Part shown: positions 23,255 to 31,684 of the stretch, piece by piece
Layout of the letters: the number at the start of each line of letters is the position of its first letter
Position numbering within the stretch: position 1 is the first letter of the stretch
Assembly (NCBI GenBank): GCA_013378335.1
Contig: CP040556.1
Coordinates: 1,736,001 to 1,800,000, forward strand
Reading direction: 5' to 3'
DNA: 64,000 nucleotides
DNA from: Streptococcus sanguinis
GTDB taxonomy: Bacteria > Bacillota > Bacilli > Lactobacillales > Streptococcaceae
Program-made: the position numbers and the translations under genes
Notes under the pieces: generated by a model
Database searches by the model: none
What the model was told of the DNA's origin: nothing
Seen by the model: the letters and a program-made list of their open reading frames with translations, nothing else

Positions 23255-24436
23255 TTATTTTCGTTTTTCTAGATAGTCGGCAATGGCTGCCACATCCTTG
23301 TCTCCGCGACCAGATACGTTGATAATGATGATTTGGTCAGATGACAATTGCGGAGCTCGCTTGATAGCTTCAGCAATGGCATGAGAACTTTCGATTGCTG
23401 GCAAAATCCCTTCCTTTTGTGTCAAGAGAAGCAAGGCATCCACAGCTTCATCATCTGTCGCTGCCACGTATTCTACTCGACCAGAATCTTTAAAGAAAGC
23501 ATGTTCGGGACCAACTCCAGGATAGTCTAAGCCTGCTGAAATGGAGTAAACCGGTGCCACCTGACCATCTTCTGCAAAGACAGCGTAGGTCTTCATACCG
23601 TCCACTACTCCGACACTTCCCTTGGTCATAGTCGCTGCATGCTGGTCTGTATCAAGTCCTCGCCCAGCTGCTTCAACACCAACCAGCTTGACTTCTTCAT
23701 CCGCCACATACTGGGAGAAGGCGCCGATAGCATTGGAACCACCACCTACGCAGGCAATAACATAGTCCGGCAAGCGGCCTTCCTTGTCCAAAATCTGCCG
23801 ACGAGATTCTTCACTGATCACCTTTTGGAATTCATGAACAATGGTCGGATAGGGGTGAGGTCCGACAGCCGACCCCAAAACATAGAAGGCTTCCAAATCG
23901 CTCATCCAAGCTCCGAAGGCTGCATCTACAGCATCTTTGAGGGTTTTGGTTCCTGTTTCCACAGCGTGAACGGTCGCCCCCATCATTTCCATGCGGAAGA
24001 CATTGAGGCGCTGGCGCTCTACATCCTCTGCACCCATGTAGACATCGCACTTCATACCAAACTTAGCTGAGGCTGCCGCAGTTGCCACACCATGCTGACC
24101 AGCTCCAGTTTCAGCGATGACTCGGGTCTTGCCCATGCGCTTAGCTAGAAGAATCTGCCCCAAAACATTATTGAGCTTATGCGAGCCTAGATGATTGAGA
24201 TCTTCCCGCTTCAGATAAATCTTAGCTCCGCCCAGATGCTGGGTCAGACTTTCTGCAAAGTAGAGTGGAGTTTCCCGTCCTGAATAATCCTCCAAATAAT
24301 GTCGGTATTCATTTAAAAATTCTGGGTCATCCTTATACTTCTCAAAAGTCGCTTCCAATTCGTCCAGCATGGCCTGGATAGGCTCCGGTACAAAGGAGCC
24401 GCCAAATTGTCCAAAATATCCTTTAGTTTCTGCCAT
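23255..24436 (-). CDS. Second tryptophan synthase beta-like protein, not paired with trpA
   Basis: PLP enzyme of 393 aa, clearly TrpB-like: the PLP lysine in [13 protein letters not shown], the catalytic Glu in [25 protein letters not shown] and the terminal SGRGDKDVA. It differs from the operon TrpB at conserved spots next to the lysine (HLGSHKL against HTGAHKI) and lacks a neighbouring trpA of its own. Its own consensus promoter and Trp T-box tie it to tryptophan starvation. A likely role is using free indole plus serine, or working with the operon TrpA. Another beta-replacement reaction is possible. RBS GAGGAA precedes the ATG. Confidence 0.9.
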   Translation of the reverse strand: MAETKGYFGQFGGSFVPEPIQAMLDELEATFEKYKDDPEFLNEYRHYLEDYSGRETPLYFAESLTQHLGGAKIYLKREDLNHLGSHKLNNVLGQILLAKRMGKTRVIAETGAGQHGVATAAASAKFGMKCDVYMGAEDVERQRLNVFRMEMMGATVHAVETGTKTLKDAVDAAFGAWMSDLEAFYVLGSAVGPHPYPTIVHEFQKVISEESRRQILDKEGRLPDYVIACVGGGSNAIGAFSQYVADEEVKLVGVEAAGRGLDTDQHAATMTKGSVGVVDGMKTYAVFAEDGQVAPVYSISAGLDYPGVGPEHAFFKDSGRVEYVAATDDEAVDALLLLTQKEGILPAIESSHAIAEAIKRAPQLSSDQIIIINVSGRGDKDVAAIADYLEKRK

Positions 24437-24439
24437 CTT

Positions 24440-24725
24440 AATTTCCTCATTTCTTTATTTTCAAGCAAAACAAAAGCCCACACACAGAAAAAACTCTGTG
24501 TGAGGGCGTAAAATCGCGGTGCCACCTCAATTATGGAGCAAAGTATAGACTGCTTCCATATCTCTGTCTTGTCTAACAACAAGCTGCACTATAAGGTGTG
24601 CTCACCGAATTTTTATTGCTTCAAATTCATTTTTTCCATCAGCCCACTTCATAACCTTCTACTGCCTGTTTCCACCAACCACAGGCTCCCTGAAAGCAGA
24701 AAAAATTATTACTTTTCTGATGATT
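24440..24725 (-). promoter_or_regulatory. Trp T-box leader of the solo trpB-like gene
   Basis: The T-box core AGGTGGCACCGCG lies at 24515-24527 on the minus strand. It is followed by a strong terminator at 24472-24507 (GCCCTCACACAGA, TTTTT loop, TCTGTGTGTGGGC, TTTT). Stem I includes GCCTGTGGTTGGTGG and AACAGGC, and a UGG specifier is seen in TATGAAGTGGGCTGATGG. The layout closely resembles the leader of trpE, suggesting a duplicated regulatory unit. Confidence 0.92.
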
Positions 24726-24731
24726 TATTTT

Positions 24732-24760
24732 ATTATAGGCCTTTCCCTTTTTCTTGTCAA
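24732..24760 (-). promoter_or_regulatory. Consensus promoter of the solo trpB-like gene
   Basis: On the minus strand TTGACA (24755-24760), a 17-base spacer and TATAAT (24732-24737) match the housekeeping consensus exactly. Transcription would start near 24725, at the beginning of the T-box leader. Confidence 0.85.
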
Positions 24761-24802
24761 GAAAAAATTTAATTTTTCTCCTAAATCCGAACCTTTCTCT
24801 CG

Positions 24803-25342
24803 CTAATCTCTTTTGGAAGCGTCGTCTTGACGATTTTTCCAGATTTTCTGACCAAGCTGAAATGCCCGCCAAGCCAGATAGCCACCCAAAGTATTGGTCC
24901 AGAGATCATCAATCTCAAAAACTCGATTAGCATTGATAAGAAGGTCCAGCAGAATCTGAGTCACTTCGATAGACAGACTCATCCCAAAGCTCAGCCATAC
25001 AACCTTCTTGGTCTTCCGCAATTTCGGAAAGAGCCAAAGCAATTGAAAAATTAAGGGTGATAGCAAGAAGATATTGGCTAGATTTTGGATAAAGACCTTG
25101 ATCAGCTGGATCCAAGAAGTAATCTCACCAATATTGACAAAGGAATTAAAAGGGATTAACAAAACCACTATTCGGCCAAAGTACTGGATTCCCGGCGTCT
25201 CCATTCCCGGCTCTGGAACTTGAGGAATAAAGCACAAAATGCAAAGCATCAAGAAATAGAGCCAGCTTCCTCCCACCAGCAATTTTCGCCCCTTAGCAGT
25301 CAACTCACCGTCAGAAGTCAGGTAGTTCTTAAGGCTGAACAT
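24803..25342 (-). CDS. VanZ-like family membrane protein
   Basis: Protein of 179 aa with four or five hydrophobic segments (about 28-45, 62-78, 88-118, 122-140) and VanZ-type features: [26 protein letters not shown] and [29 protein letters not shown], of which EIDDL-type Asp residues are typical. VanZ proteins affect teicoplanin resistance in some enterococci; the general role is unknown. It overlaps the rlmN 3' end by 14 bases, and yutD-rlmN-vanZ look like an operon. Confidence 0.85.
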   Translation of the reverse strand: MFSLKNYLTSDGELTAKGRKLLVGGSWLYFLMLCILCFIPQVPEPGMETPGIQYFGRIVVLLIPFNSFVNIGEITSWIQLIKVFIQNLANIFLLSPLIFQLLWLFPKLRKTKKVVWLSFGMSLSIEVTQILLDLLINANRVFEIDDLWTNTLGGYLAWRAFQLGQKIWKNRQDDASKRD

Positions 25343-26417
25343 TTTCTATCAATGCTTTCTCACGATCACGCTTCATAGTATTAGAACGTAGCTGACCGCA
25401 GGCTGCATCAATATCCGTTCCATGTTCCTGACGAACCACGCAGTTGACTCCGTTTTTCTTGAGGGTATCGTAGAAGGCCATGACACGCTCTTTGGGACTG
25501 CGGCTGTATTGGTCGTGCTCGCTAACTGGGTTGTAAGGAATGAGATTGACATAAGACAGCTTCTTAATGTTCTTGAGCAGCTCAGCCAGCTCCTTGGCCT
25601 GCTCTAACCCGTCATTGACTTCATTGAGCATGATGTACTCAAAGGTCACCCGGCGGTTGGTCGTCTCAATGTAGTATTCAATAGCTGCAAAAAGCTTTTC
25701 GATAGGGAAGGACCGGTTAATCCGCATGATGCTGGTCCGCAGATCATTATTTGGGGCATGCAGGGATACAGCTAGATTGACCTGCACACCTTCATTGGCA
25801 AAGTCACGAATCTTATGAGCCAGCCCTGAAGTTGAAACCGTGATATGGCGGGCACCGATAGCCAAACCTTTGTCATCATTGACCGTCCGAACAAACTTGA
25901 GCACATTGTCATAATTGTCAAAAGGCTCACCGATTCCCATAACCACGATGTGGCTGACCCGCTCATCCTGACCACGCTCGTCAAAATACTTCTGAACCAG
26001 CATAATCTGAGCAACAATCTCACCGTTATTGAGGTCGCGTTGCTTTTTAATTAAGCCGGAAGCACAGAAGGTACAGCCGATATTGCAGCCAACTTGGGTG
26101 GTCACACAGACTGAAAGTCCATAGTGCTGGCGCATGAGTACCGTCTCAATCAGCATGCCATCCGGCAGCTCAAAGAGGTACTTGACCGTACCATCAGCTG
26201 ACTCCTGAACAATGCGCTGTTTAAGCGGATTGACGACAAAGTGATCATTTAGCCTAGCAATTAAGTCTTTGGATAGATTGGTCATTTCCTCAAAAGACTG
26301 GACCCGCTTGCGATAGAGCCACTCCCAAATCTGGGCAGCACGGAATTTCTTTTCTCCCTGAGCTTCCGCCCATTCAATCATTTCCTGACGCGTTAAGCTA
26401 TAAATAGATGGTTTCAT
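25329..26417 (-). CDS. rlmN: 23S rRNA/tRNA adenine C2 methyltransferase RlmN
   Basis: Radical SAM enzyme of 362 aa that methylates A2503 of 23S rRNA. The cluster motif [11 protein letters not shown] supplies the three cysteines, [12 protein letters not shown] follows, and the resolving-cysteine region AACGQLRS lies near the C-terminus. The start ATG overlaps the yutD stop by 4 bases. Confidence 0.96.
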   Translation of the reverse strand: MKPSIYSLTRQEMIEWAEAQGEKKFRAAQIWEWLYRKRVQSFEEMTNLSKDLIARLNDHFVVNPLKQRIVQESADGTVKYLFELPDGMLIETVLMRQHYGLSVCVTTQVGCNIGCTFCASGLIKKQRDLNNGEIVAQIMLVQKYFDERGQDERVSHIVVMGIGEPFDNYDNVLKFVRTVNDDKGLAIGARHITVSTSGLAHKIRDFANEGVQVNLAVSLHAPNNDLRTSIMRINRSFPIEKLFAAIEYYIETTNRRVTFEYIMLNEVNDGLEQAKELAELLKNIKKLSYVNLIPYNPVSEHDQYSRSPKERVMAFYDTLKKNGVNCVVRQEHGTDIDAACGQLRSNTMKRDREKALIENVQP

Positions 26418-26995
26418 TTTTCTCCTTTATTCTGGCGAATCACAAAATGGCGATTGCTGTCTTTTTGCTTTTTCTGCCTATCTTGCTGGGAATTGTTGCG
26501 AGAGCGCTTATTATCCCTTTTAGAACGACTGTCTCGATCTCGCTCGCTTCTGCGATTGCGGTCACCGCCTGAACGGCTGTTGCGAGAACGTTTCGACCGA
26601 CCTTCTGACTCTTTCTTGCCATGCGATTTCTTATCAAAGGAAGCGCGCTGGGGATTTGGATTTTCCAAGACAAAATAAGCACAGCCGTAGCTGCAGTACT
26701 CCAGCAAATAGTCTTCTAAGCGGCTAATCTTCTCATCGCTTTCATTAGCCCGCTCGTCCTTGTAAAAACCACGCAGGCGCAGCTGCTCATTGCCCCAGTC
26801 ACCGACAATATAGTCAAACTTGGTGAGAATTTCTGAAAAGCGCTGATGAAAGGCCGTCAAGTCAAAGCCTTCCTTATAGTTCTCAATCAATTCAAACTCG
26901 AATTTTTCTGCAACAATCTTGCTGTCAATCTGTTTAAATTCTGGTCCTGGGAATTTATTATAATTATACAATTCAGGTGAAATATCTTTACGCAT
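26414..26995 (-). CDS. yutD: YutD-like protein with an Arg/Ser/Asp-rich tail
   Basis: Protein of 193 aa. Residues 1-115 form the YutD-like domain ([42 protein letters not shown]). From about residue 120 the chain is a low-complexity tail rich in Arg, Ser, Asp, Lys and Asn ([20 protein letters not shown]), ending [11 protein letters not shown]. The tail resembles RNA-binding disordered tails; its function is unknown. It lies directly upstream of rlmN with a 4-base overlap. Confidence 0.85.
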   Translation of the reverse strand: MRKDISPELYNYNKFPGPEFKQIDSKIVAEKFEFELIENYKEGFDLTAFHQRFSEILTKFDYIVGDWGNEQLRLRGFYKDERANESDEKISRLEDYLLEYCSYGCAYFVLENPNPQRASFDKKSHGKKESEGRSKRSRNSRSGGDRNRRSERDRDSRSKRDNKRSRNNSQQDRQKKQKDSNRHFVIRQNKGEK

Positions 26996-27154
26996 ACTCT
27001 TCCTTTAACGATCTTGGATAGTTTATCTACAACACTTTATTTTATCATAAATCAGCCAGTATTTCGCGGACTTTTCATCAAAAATATCTTTCTGAAAAAA
27101 GTCAGACGATTTAAAGCAGAGAAGACCAGCTGATTTTGTCTGTTTCACAAGAAA

Positions 27155-27325
27155 AGGGAGTGGGAAAGAACTTCAATCAAGTTAAAAAAGTTCGTCTTCC
27201 CACCCCCCTACAGTTGATTAGGTCATCTTTGGAGCTTAAAAAGCGAAGGAAGATGCCAATCAACCACTGCGTCATCTGTTTTTTCTAATTTAGACTCAAA
27301 AGTCTGGACTTTTTGCCCAGCCTCC
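27155..27325. repeat. Hairpin-forming intergenic element between sepM and yutD
   Basis: Of the 330-base gap between sepM and yutD, the part from 27155 to 27325 is structured. GGGAGTGGGAAAGAACTT and AAGTTCGTCTTCCCACCCCC form one inverted repeat. TGGTTGATTGGC and CCTAATCAAC form another, and AGACTTTTGAGTCT a small third hairpin. The end next to sepM reads CTGGGCAAAAAGTCC, like the ends of the 154-bp repeats at 52147 and 60224. No protein-coding frame is evident. It probably terminates sepM. Confidence 0.5.
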
Positions 27326-28369
27326 TTACTTGTTCTTTTTCAGATAGTCAATGGCATCCTGCAGCGTTTTAACTGGAACAATTTTCATATCCGTTTTAAT
27401 CTTCTTGGCTGTCTCCAGAGCCGTTTGGTAGTTATTTTTCCCATTAGGCGAAAGCTTCTTCTCTTCCTCTGTAAGTTCATTGTTCGGCGCAAAGAAGATA
27501 TCTGCTCCGCTTTGGGCTGCTGAAACGACTTTCTTATCGATTCCGCCGATTTCGCCAACTTCACCTTCTCTGTTGATGCTGCCGGTTCCTGCAATATCGC
27601 GGCCGTCACGAAGAGTCGGATCAGCTAACTGGGTATAAATGGCCAGACTGAACATAAGACCAGCACTAGGACCGCCGATACCCTCAGTTGAAAATGTAAT
27701 CGGAATATTACTGCTGACTTCCGTCCGGTCTATCAGACTAATCCCAATCCCGTTCTTACCATTCTCTAGCTTAATAATCTTTCCGGTTGCCGATTTCTCC
27801 TGACCATCTTCTTGGAAAGTTACCTTGACCTTATCCCCAAGCTTCTGCGAGTTGACATACTTGACCAGCTCCTCAGAGCTTTCAAATGTCTTGTCATTGA
27901 CACCAGTTACCGTATCAGCAATATTGAGAACTCCTTTGAAGGTTGAGTTATCAGCTACCTGCAGGACATAAACCCCCAAATAGTCCATTTTAATCTCTTT
28001 ACCAGCCGTCGTCAACCCCTGATATTTGGCCATATTTTGCGATGTTTCCATGTAAAATTGGTTGATCCGATTAAACTCATCGTCCGTGGAGCCACCTGTC
28101 ATATCCTTGGCGGAATAAATATCTGTAAAAGGAGTCAGCCAAGCATAGACCAGATGAGCAAAGGTTGCCTGCTCTACTCCGACCGTCACAAAGTTATAGG
28201 AGCCCGCTTCCTTGTCAGCCTTATTATCAACCAGCAAGACCTGACGAACATCCTCGGCACCACCAGGAACTTCTATATAATAAGGCAGACGAACGCAAAG
28301 TGCTGCTATAAAAAAGACAATAGTGACGCCAATGACCGTCGGCAATATAAACTTCTTAATTCTTTTCAT
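27326..28369 (-). CDS. sepM: SepM-like PDZ/Lon-type membrane protease
   Basis: Protease of 347 aa with one N-terminal membrane segment (residues 7-29), a PDZ domain around 125-210 ([19 protein letters not shown]) and a C-terminal Lon-type serine-lysine protease domain: the Ser in [13 protein letters not shown] and the Lys in [14 protein letters not shown]. mutans SepM trims the competence-stimulating peptide outside the cell; B. subtilis YlbL is also related. It overlaps coaD by 14 bases, in the conserved order rsmD-coaD-ylbL. Confidence 0.93.
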   Translation of the reverse strand: MKRIKKFILPTVIGVTIVFFIAALCVRLPYYIEVPGGAEDVRQVLLVDNKADKEAGSYNFVTVGVEQATFAHLVYAWLTPFTDIYSAKDMTGGSTDDEFNRINQFYMETSQNMAKYQGLTTAGKEIKMDYLGVYVLQVADNSTFKGVLNIADTVTGVNDKTFESSEELVKYVNSQKLGDKVKVTFQEDGQEKSATGKIIKLENGKNGIGISLIDRTEVSSNIPITFSTEGIGGPSAGLMFSLAIYTQLADPTLRDGRDIAGTGSINREGEVGEIGGIDKKVVSAAQSGADIFFAPNNELTEEEKKLSPNGKNNYQTALETAKKIKTDMKIVPVKTLQDAIDYLKKNK

Positions 28370-28850
28370 TGTTGATTCTTTCTAATTCTTTGATTACACT
28401 TTGGGGCACATAGGCTGCGATATCCTGTTGAAAAGCAATCAGCTCACGCATACGTGATGAACTGATATGCTGATAGACTGGCTTGCTGAGCAAGAAAATC
28501 GTCTCCAGCTCTCCTGCCAATTCCTGATTGAAAAAGTTCATATTGGCTTCATAGTCTAGATCTTGACTATTTCGGAGACCGCGTACAAAAGCCTTGGCTC
28601 CCAGCCTTCTGGCCACTGTCACTGCTAGTTCATTCTGAGAAGTAATAACCTCAACATTATCCAAATGCTGCAGAGCTTCTTTGACCATGCGCTCTCTGGC
28701 TTCAATTGTGAAAAAACCAGACTTTTCTCGGTTATAGAAAATCCCTACATAAAGCTTATCAAAAAGCTTACTAGCTCGCTCAATCAGGTCGACATGCCCT
28801 GTGGTCATCGGGTCAAAAGACCCTGTGAATAATCCTATCTTATCTGACAT
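28356..28850 (-). CDS. coaD: Phosphopantetheine adenylyltransferase
   Basis: CoA-synthesis nucleotidyltransferase of 164 aa that makes dephospho-CoA from phosphopantetheine and ATP. It has [21 protein letters not shown] with the TxGH motif, [15 protein letters not shown], and the C-terminal [13 protein letters not shown]. It overlaps rsmD by 11 bases. Confidence 0.97.
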   Translation of the reverse strand: MSDKIGLFTGSFDPMTTGHVDLIERASKLFDKLYVGIFYNREKSGFFTIEARERMVKEALQHLDNVEVITSQNELAVTVARRLGAKAFVRGLRNSQDLDYEANMNFFNQELAGELETIFLLSKPVYQHISSSRMRELIAFQQDIAAYVPQSVIKELERINNEKN

Positions 28851-29379
28851 ATACCGTCACCTTTGAAATTCCATATATCTTCTGCTTCCAAATGCCCAGC
28901 CCTGCAATTTCTTCTGGCAATTCAACGTCCTTGTCTGTCTCACAGACTACCAGAACATCTTGACTCAAGAGCTGACGCTCCTCCAACTTTTCAAGATTCT
29001 CCACAATCTGCTCCTTGGCATAAGGCGGATCCAAGAGAACTAAGTCAAAAGCCCCCGTCAACATTTCCAAGGCTCGGCCAGACTCCATCTTGAGCAAATC
29101 AAAACGTGTGGACTCCTTAGTCATCTGAATATTTTCTGAAATAATAGCCTGAGCTCTGCGATCCTTTTCGACTAAGACAGCTGTCTCCATACCTCGCGAA
29201 ATAGCTTCAATGGCCAAACTCCCGCTCCCAGCATAAAGATCCAGCACCCGACCGCCATCAAAATAGGGACCAATCATATTAAAAATCGCCCCCTTGACCT
29301 TATCGGTCGTAGGCCTGGTCGTCTTGCCGTCCAAAGTCTTGAGGGGCCTGCCCCCGTATTTACCTGCCACAACTCTCAT
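28840..29379 (-). CDS. rsmD: 16S rRNA guanine-966 N2-methyltransferase RsmD
   Basis: SAM-dependent methyltransferase of 179 aa. The start [20 protein letters not shown], the SAM motif [19 protein letters not shown] and the catalytic [12 protein letters not shown] are clear. I chose the ATG at 29379, which matches the family N-terminus; 12 codons of open frame upstream look non-coding. The start has no strong RBS in view. Confidence 0.94.
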   Translation of the reverse strand: MRVVAGKYGGRPLKTLDGKTTRPTTDKVKGAIFNMIGPYFDGGRVLDLYAGSGSLAIEAISRGMETAVLVEKDRRAQAIISENIQMTKESTRFDLLKMESGRALEMLTGAFDLVLLDPPYAKEQIVENLEKLEERQLLSQDVLVVCETDKDVELPEEIAGLGIWKQKIYGISKVTVYVR

Positions 29380-29458
29380 AAAAAACATTATAACACACAT
29401 CGCACAAGAGGCCAATTTTTTGAAAACTTGACAGACAAAAAACAGAAGTGGCTCAAGA

Positions 29459-29947
29459 TTAGAAACTTCTGTTTTCTTTTAATTTTAGTAAAAAATCAAT
29501 TAATTCAGGCTGACAGTCTACCTTATCCAAGATCAGTCCCATTGACCGGCCAACCATGATATAAAAAGTTTCTGGCTTGTCTATAATCGCCACAATATCT
29601 TGATAGTCAAATCTGGCATTGTTATTCCGATTAACGACACGAAAGTCTGTCTCATAGAAGCTAAACTCCTGCTCTATATCATGCCAGAGAGGGTTGCCTC
29701 TATAAAACTTTTTAATATGTCGATTCATAGACAGGTAGTAAAGAAAAGGAAGTACAGCCACAATAACAAGAAAAGCTACGCCTGCCAAAGGTTCTCCGAT
29801 AAAAAAACAGATTGCACTGCATATCAGCACCACTATCCCAGGGAGAATCAGTGAGAAGATGCCATTCTTTTTATACCAAAAGTTGGTCCAAGCGAAACGG
29901 CGGTAAGCTTCTTCTGTCATGATCGTCTTTGCTGTCATAGGAAACAT
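29459..29947 (-). CDS. YcxB-like membrane protein
   Basis: Protein of 162 aa with two hydrophobic segments (about 34-52 and 55-72) and a C-terminal YcxB-like domain: [20 protein letters not shown] and [20 protein letters not shown]. The family has no assigned function. Its first 27 codons and upstream region (29867-30015) recur at 30781-30929 beyond the DUF805 gene. Confidence 0.75.
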   Translation of the reverse strand: MFPMTAKTIMTEEAYRRFAWTNFWYKKNGIFSLILPGIVVLICSAICFFIGEPLAGVAFLVIVAVLPFLYYLSMNRHIKKFYRGNPLWHDIEQEFSFYETDFRVVNRNNNARFDYQDIVAIIDKPETFYIMVGRSMGLILDKVDCQPELIDFLLKLKENRSF

Positions 29948-30015
29948 CTCGCTACCTCCAGGTTAGATTCTTTCCTACAGTTTACCACATTTTTGCTCGG
30001 AATGAAAATACTCAA
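29867..30015. repeat. 149-bp direct repeat, copy 1
   Basis: This segment covers the first codons and the upstream region of the YcxB-like gene. It recurs in the same orientation at 30781-30929 with about 11 mismatches by eye. The two copies flank the DUF805 gene. Confidence 0.9.
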
Positions 30016-30060
30016 AGGAATAAAGCTATCTTAAATCGTAATGAAAAAACAATGAAAGAA

Positions 30061-30089
30061 TTGCTTATTTTTTCACGATATAGTATATT
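30061..30089 (+). promoter_or_regulatory. Promoter of the DUF805 gene
   Basis: TTGCTT (30061-30066), a 17-base spacer and TATATT (30084-30089) lie about 30 bases upstream of the ATG, with AAGGAG between. Confidence 0.6.
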
Positions 30090-30120
30090 ATAAGATGTAT
30101 AAAATATTAAGGAGATCGTT

Positions 30121-30543
30121 ATGATTCAAGCTTATAAAAATTTCTGGCAGAACTACCTAAACTTTTCTGGTCGCTCAACGCGTTCAGATTACTGGTGGGT
30201 TGTTCTCATTCATAATATTATTCTATTACCTTTTAACTTTTCATATTTTAGTGCAGTAGCAAATAACAACAGTTCAGAAGCGCTGCAAGCTCTTTCATCC
30301 TTTGGTGGATTTTACATCATTTTCGGCCTAGTACTGTTTCTACCATCCATTGCTCTTCAAGTTCGTCGCTTACGTGATGCTGGTAAACACTGGATTTGTA
30401 TTTTCTTGCCACTTATTCCCTTTATCGGCTGGTTTCTTTTAATTATGCTAAATTGTTTCCCAAGCGAAAAAGTTGAAATTCCTGAAGGTTATGATTATCA
30501 AGGACTTCAAGGCCAACACTTCAGACAAGACTCTGAAGAATAA
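30121..30543 (+). CDS. DUF805 family membrane protein
   Basis: Protein of 140 aa with the DUF805 start (AYKNFWQNYLNFSGRSTRSDYWW) and three to four hydrophobic segments. LQVRRLRDAGKHWICIFLPLIP, with the RRLRDAGKHW motif, is the family signature. The family is widespread in bacterial membranes and its function is unknown. It is alone between two copies of a 149-bp direct repeat, which suggests a local duplication. Confidence 0.9.
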   Translation: MIQAYKNFWQNYLNFSGRSTRSDYWWVVLIHNIILLPFNFSYFSAVANNNSSEALQALSSFGGFYIIFGLVLFLPSIALQVRRLRDAGKHWICIFLPLIPFIGWFLLIMLNCFPSEKVEIPEGYDYQGLQGQHFRQDSEE

Positions 30544-30586
30544 ATCTCAATTTTATCTACACATTAATAGCAGCTATTTACATGTA

Positions 30587-30619
30587 AAAAGACAAATCCC
30601 AAACAGCGATTTGTCTTTT
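30587..30619. terminator. Terminator of the DUF805 gene
   Basis: AAAAGACAAATC, a loop of about 9 bases, then GATTTGTCTTTT: a perfect 12-base stem with an A run before and a T run after. Confidence 0.8.
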
Positions 30620-30711
30620 AATTTATATCTGTTTCAAGATTTTCAGTCTCAATGACAGGCTGTTCATCTTGTTTAAACTTGTTGACAGTCATGTTAACAC
30701 TAAGATTATAC

Positions 30712-30861
30712 TTAAAATAGACATGCCAATCCCACTGCTAATAAAGCTACTTCACTATTAATCAGAGGCAAGAGCCCTGTCTTTTTATACCAAAAGTTGG
30801 TCCAAGCGAAACGGCGGTATGCTTCTTCTGTCATGGTCGTTTTTGCTGCTATAGGAAACAT
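30712..30861 (-). pseudogene. Truncated remnant of the YcxB-like gene
   Basis: From the ATG at 30861 the frame reads [20 protein letters not shown], like the YcxB-like protein at 29459-29947, for about 27 codons. It then diverges and stops after 49 codons. The rest of the domain is missing. The remaining sequence to 30620 holds only a 23-codon frame (MTVNKFKQDEQPVIETENLE, 30628-30700, minus) that may be the end of a lost gene. This looks like a decayed tandem duplicate. Confidence 0.8.
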
Positions 30862-30929
30862 CTCGCTATCTCCAGGTTAGATTCCTCCCTACAGTTTACC
30901 ACACTCTTACTCGGAATGAAAATACTCAA
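30781..30929. repeat. 149-bp direct repeat, copy 2
   Basis: Second copy of the segment at 29867-30015, in the same orientation, carrying the start of the truncated YcxB-like remnant and its upstream region. Its right end lies immediately before the -35 box of the SOS-like operon. Confidence 0.9.
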
Positions 30930-30937
30930 TAAAGCAC

Positions 30938-30989
30938 TTGCTTTTCTCAATTTCATCTGGTATACTATGTGTAACTTTTAAAACGTTAC
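30938..30989 (+). promoter_or_regulatory. Promoter and candidate operator of the hdiR-umuC operon
   Basis: TTGCTT (30938-30943), a 17-base spacer and TATACT (30961-30966) form a promoter. Directly downstream GTAAC (30971-30975) and GTTAC (30985-30989) form an inverted repeat around TTTTAAAAC. Its place over the start site fits a repressor operator, most simply for the HdiR-like product of the first gene. An RBS GGAGG follows. Confidence 0.65.
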
Positions 30990-31003
30990 GTAGGAGGTGT
31001 AAT

Positions 31004-31681
31004 ATGTTTTCGCATGAAAAATTAAAAAAACGCCGGCTGGAGCTTAATTTGACTCAGTCTTCCATTTACCAAGAGCTGGACATTTCTCGAAAGACTTACT
31101 CTGCTTGGGAAAATGGTCTAGCAGAACCCCACGCCAAAAATCTCAGGAGGTTGGCCACCTGTCTCAAGGTCCAGGAGAACTACTTTGTGGATGAGACCAG
31201 TGCGCTCTACACCTACCCTTTACTAACTCCACCACATAAAAAAGAAGTAGACCAGCTCGCTAGTCGGCTCCTAGAGAGACAGCACAAGGTTAGCTCTCTT
31301 ACAGCCTATAAGGTTCTATCTGTTGAGCTGGCTGCAGGTCGCGGTCACAGTTACTATGACAATGAAACAGACTACGAAACTGTCTACTTTGATCAAGATA
31401 TCCAGCATGACTTTGCATCCTGGGTCTCTGGGGATTCTATGGAGCCCAAGTATCCCAATGGCTCTGTTGCCCTTATGAAACAGACAGGATTCGACTACGA
31501 TGGGGCGGTCTATGCTCTCATGTGGAATGGCAAGACCTATATCAAAAAAGTCTACCGAGAAGCTGAAGGTCTACGCCTAGAGTCTATCAACCCTGACTAC
31601 GAGGATCTCTTTGCTCCCTATGAAGATCAGCCTAGCATTGTTGGTATCGTAGTCGGACATTTTCTGCCGATTGAGGTGTAA
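31004..31681 (+). CDS. hdiR: HdiR/LexA-like self-cleaving repressor (XRE + S24 peptidase)
   Basis: Protein of 225 aa from MFSHEKLKKRRLELNLTQ. Residues 5-60 are an XRE helix-turn-helix. The C-terminal half is an S24 peptidase: cleavage site Ala-Gly at residues 111-112 (VELAAGRGH), catalytic Ser145 in SGDSMEPKY and Lys181 or 182 in GKTYIKKVY. In L. lactis HdiR is cleaved after DNA damage and controls umuC, standing in for LexA. The start at 31004 has TAGGAGG upstream. It is followed 3 bases later by the umuC-type gene. Confidence 0.9.
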   Translation: MFSHEKLKKRRLELNLTQSSIYQELDISRKTYSAWENGLAEPHAKNLRRLATCLKVQENYFVDETSALYTYPLLTPPHKKEVDQLASRLLERQHKVSSLTAYKVLSVELAAGRGHSYYDNETDYETVYFDQDIQHDFASWVSGDSMEPKYPNGSVALMKQTGFDYDGAVYALMWNGKTYIKKVYREAEGLRLESINPDYEDLFAPYEDQPSIVGIVVGHFLPIEV

Positions 31682-31684
31682 GTT

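Noticed and set aside
30628..30700. A 23-codon minus frame MTVNKFKQDEQPVIETENLE
   Set aside because: Too short and unsupported; may be the end of a decayed gene near the YcxB remnant.
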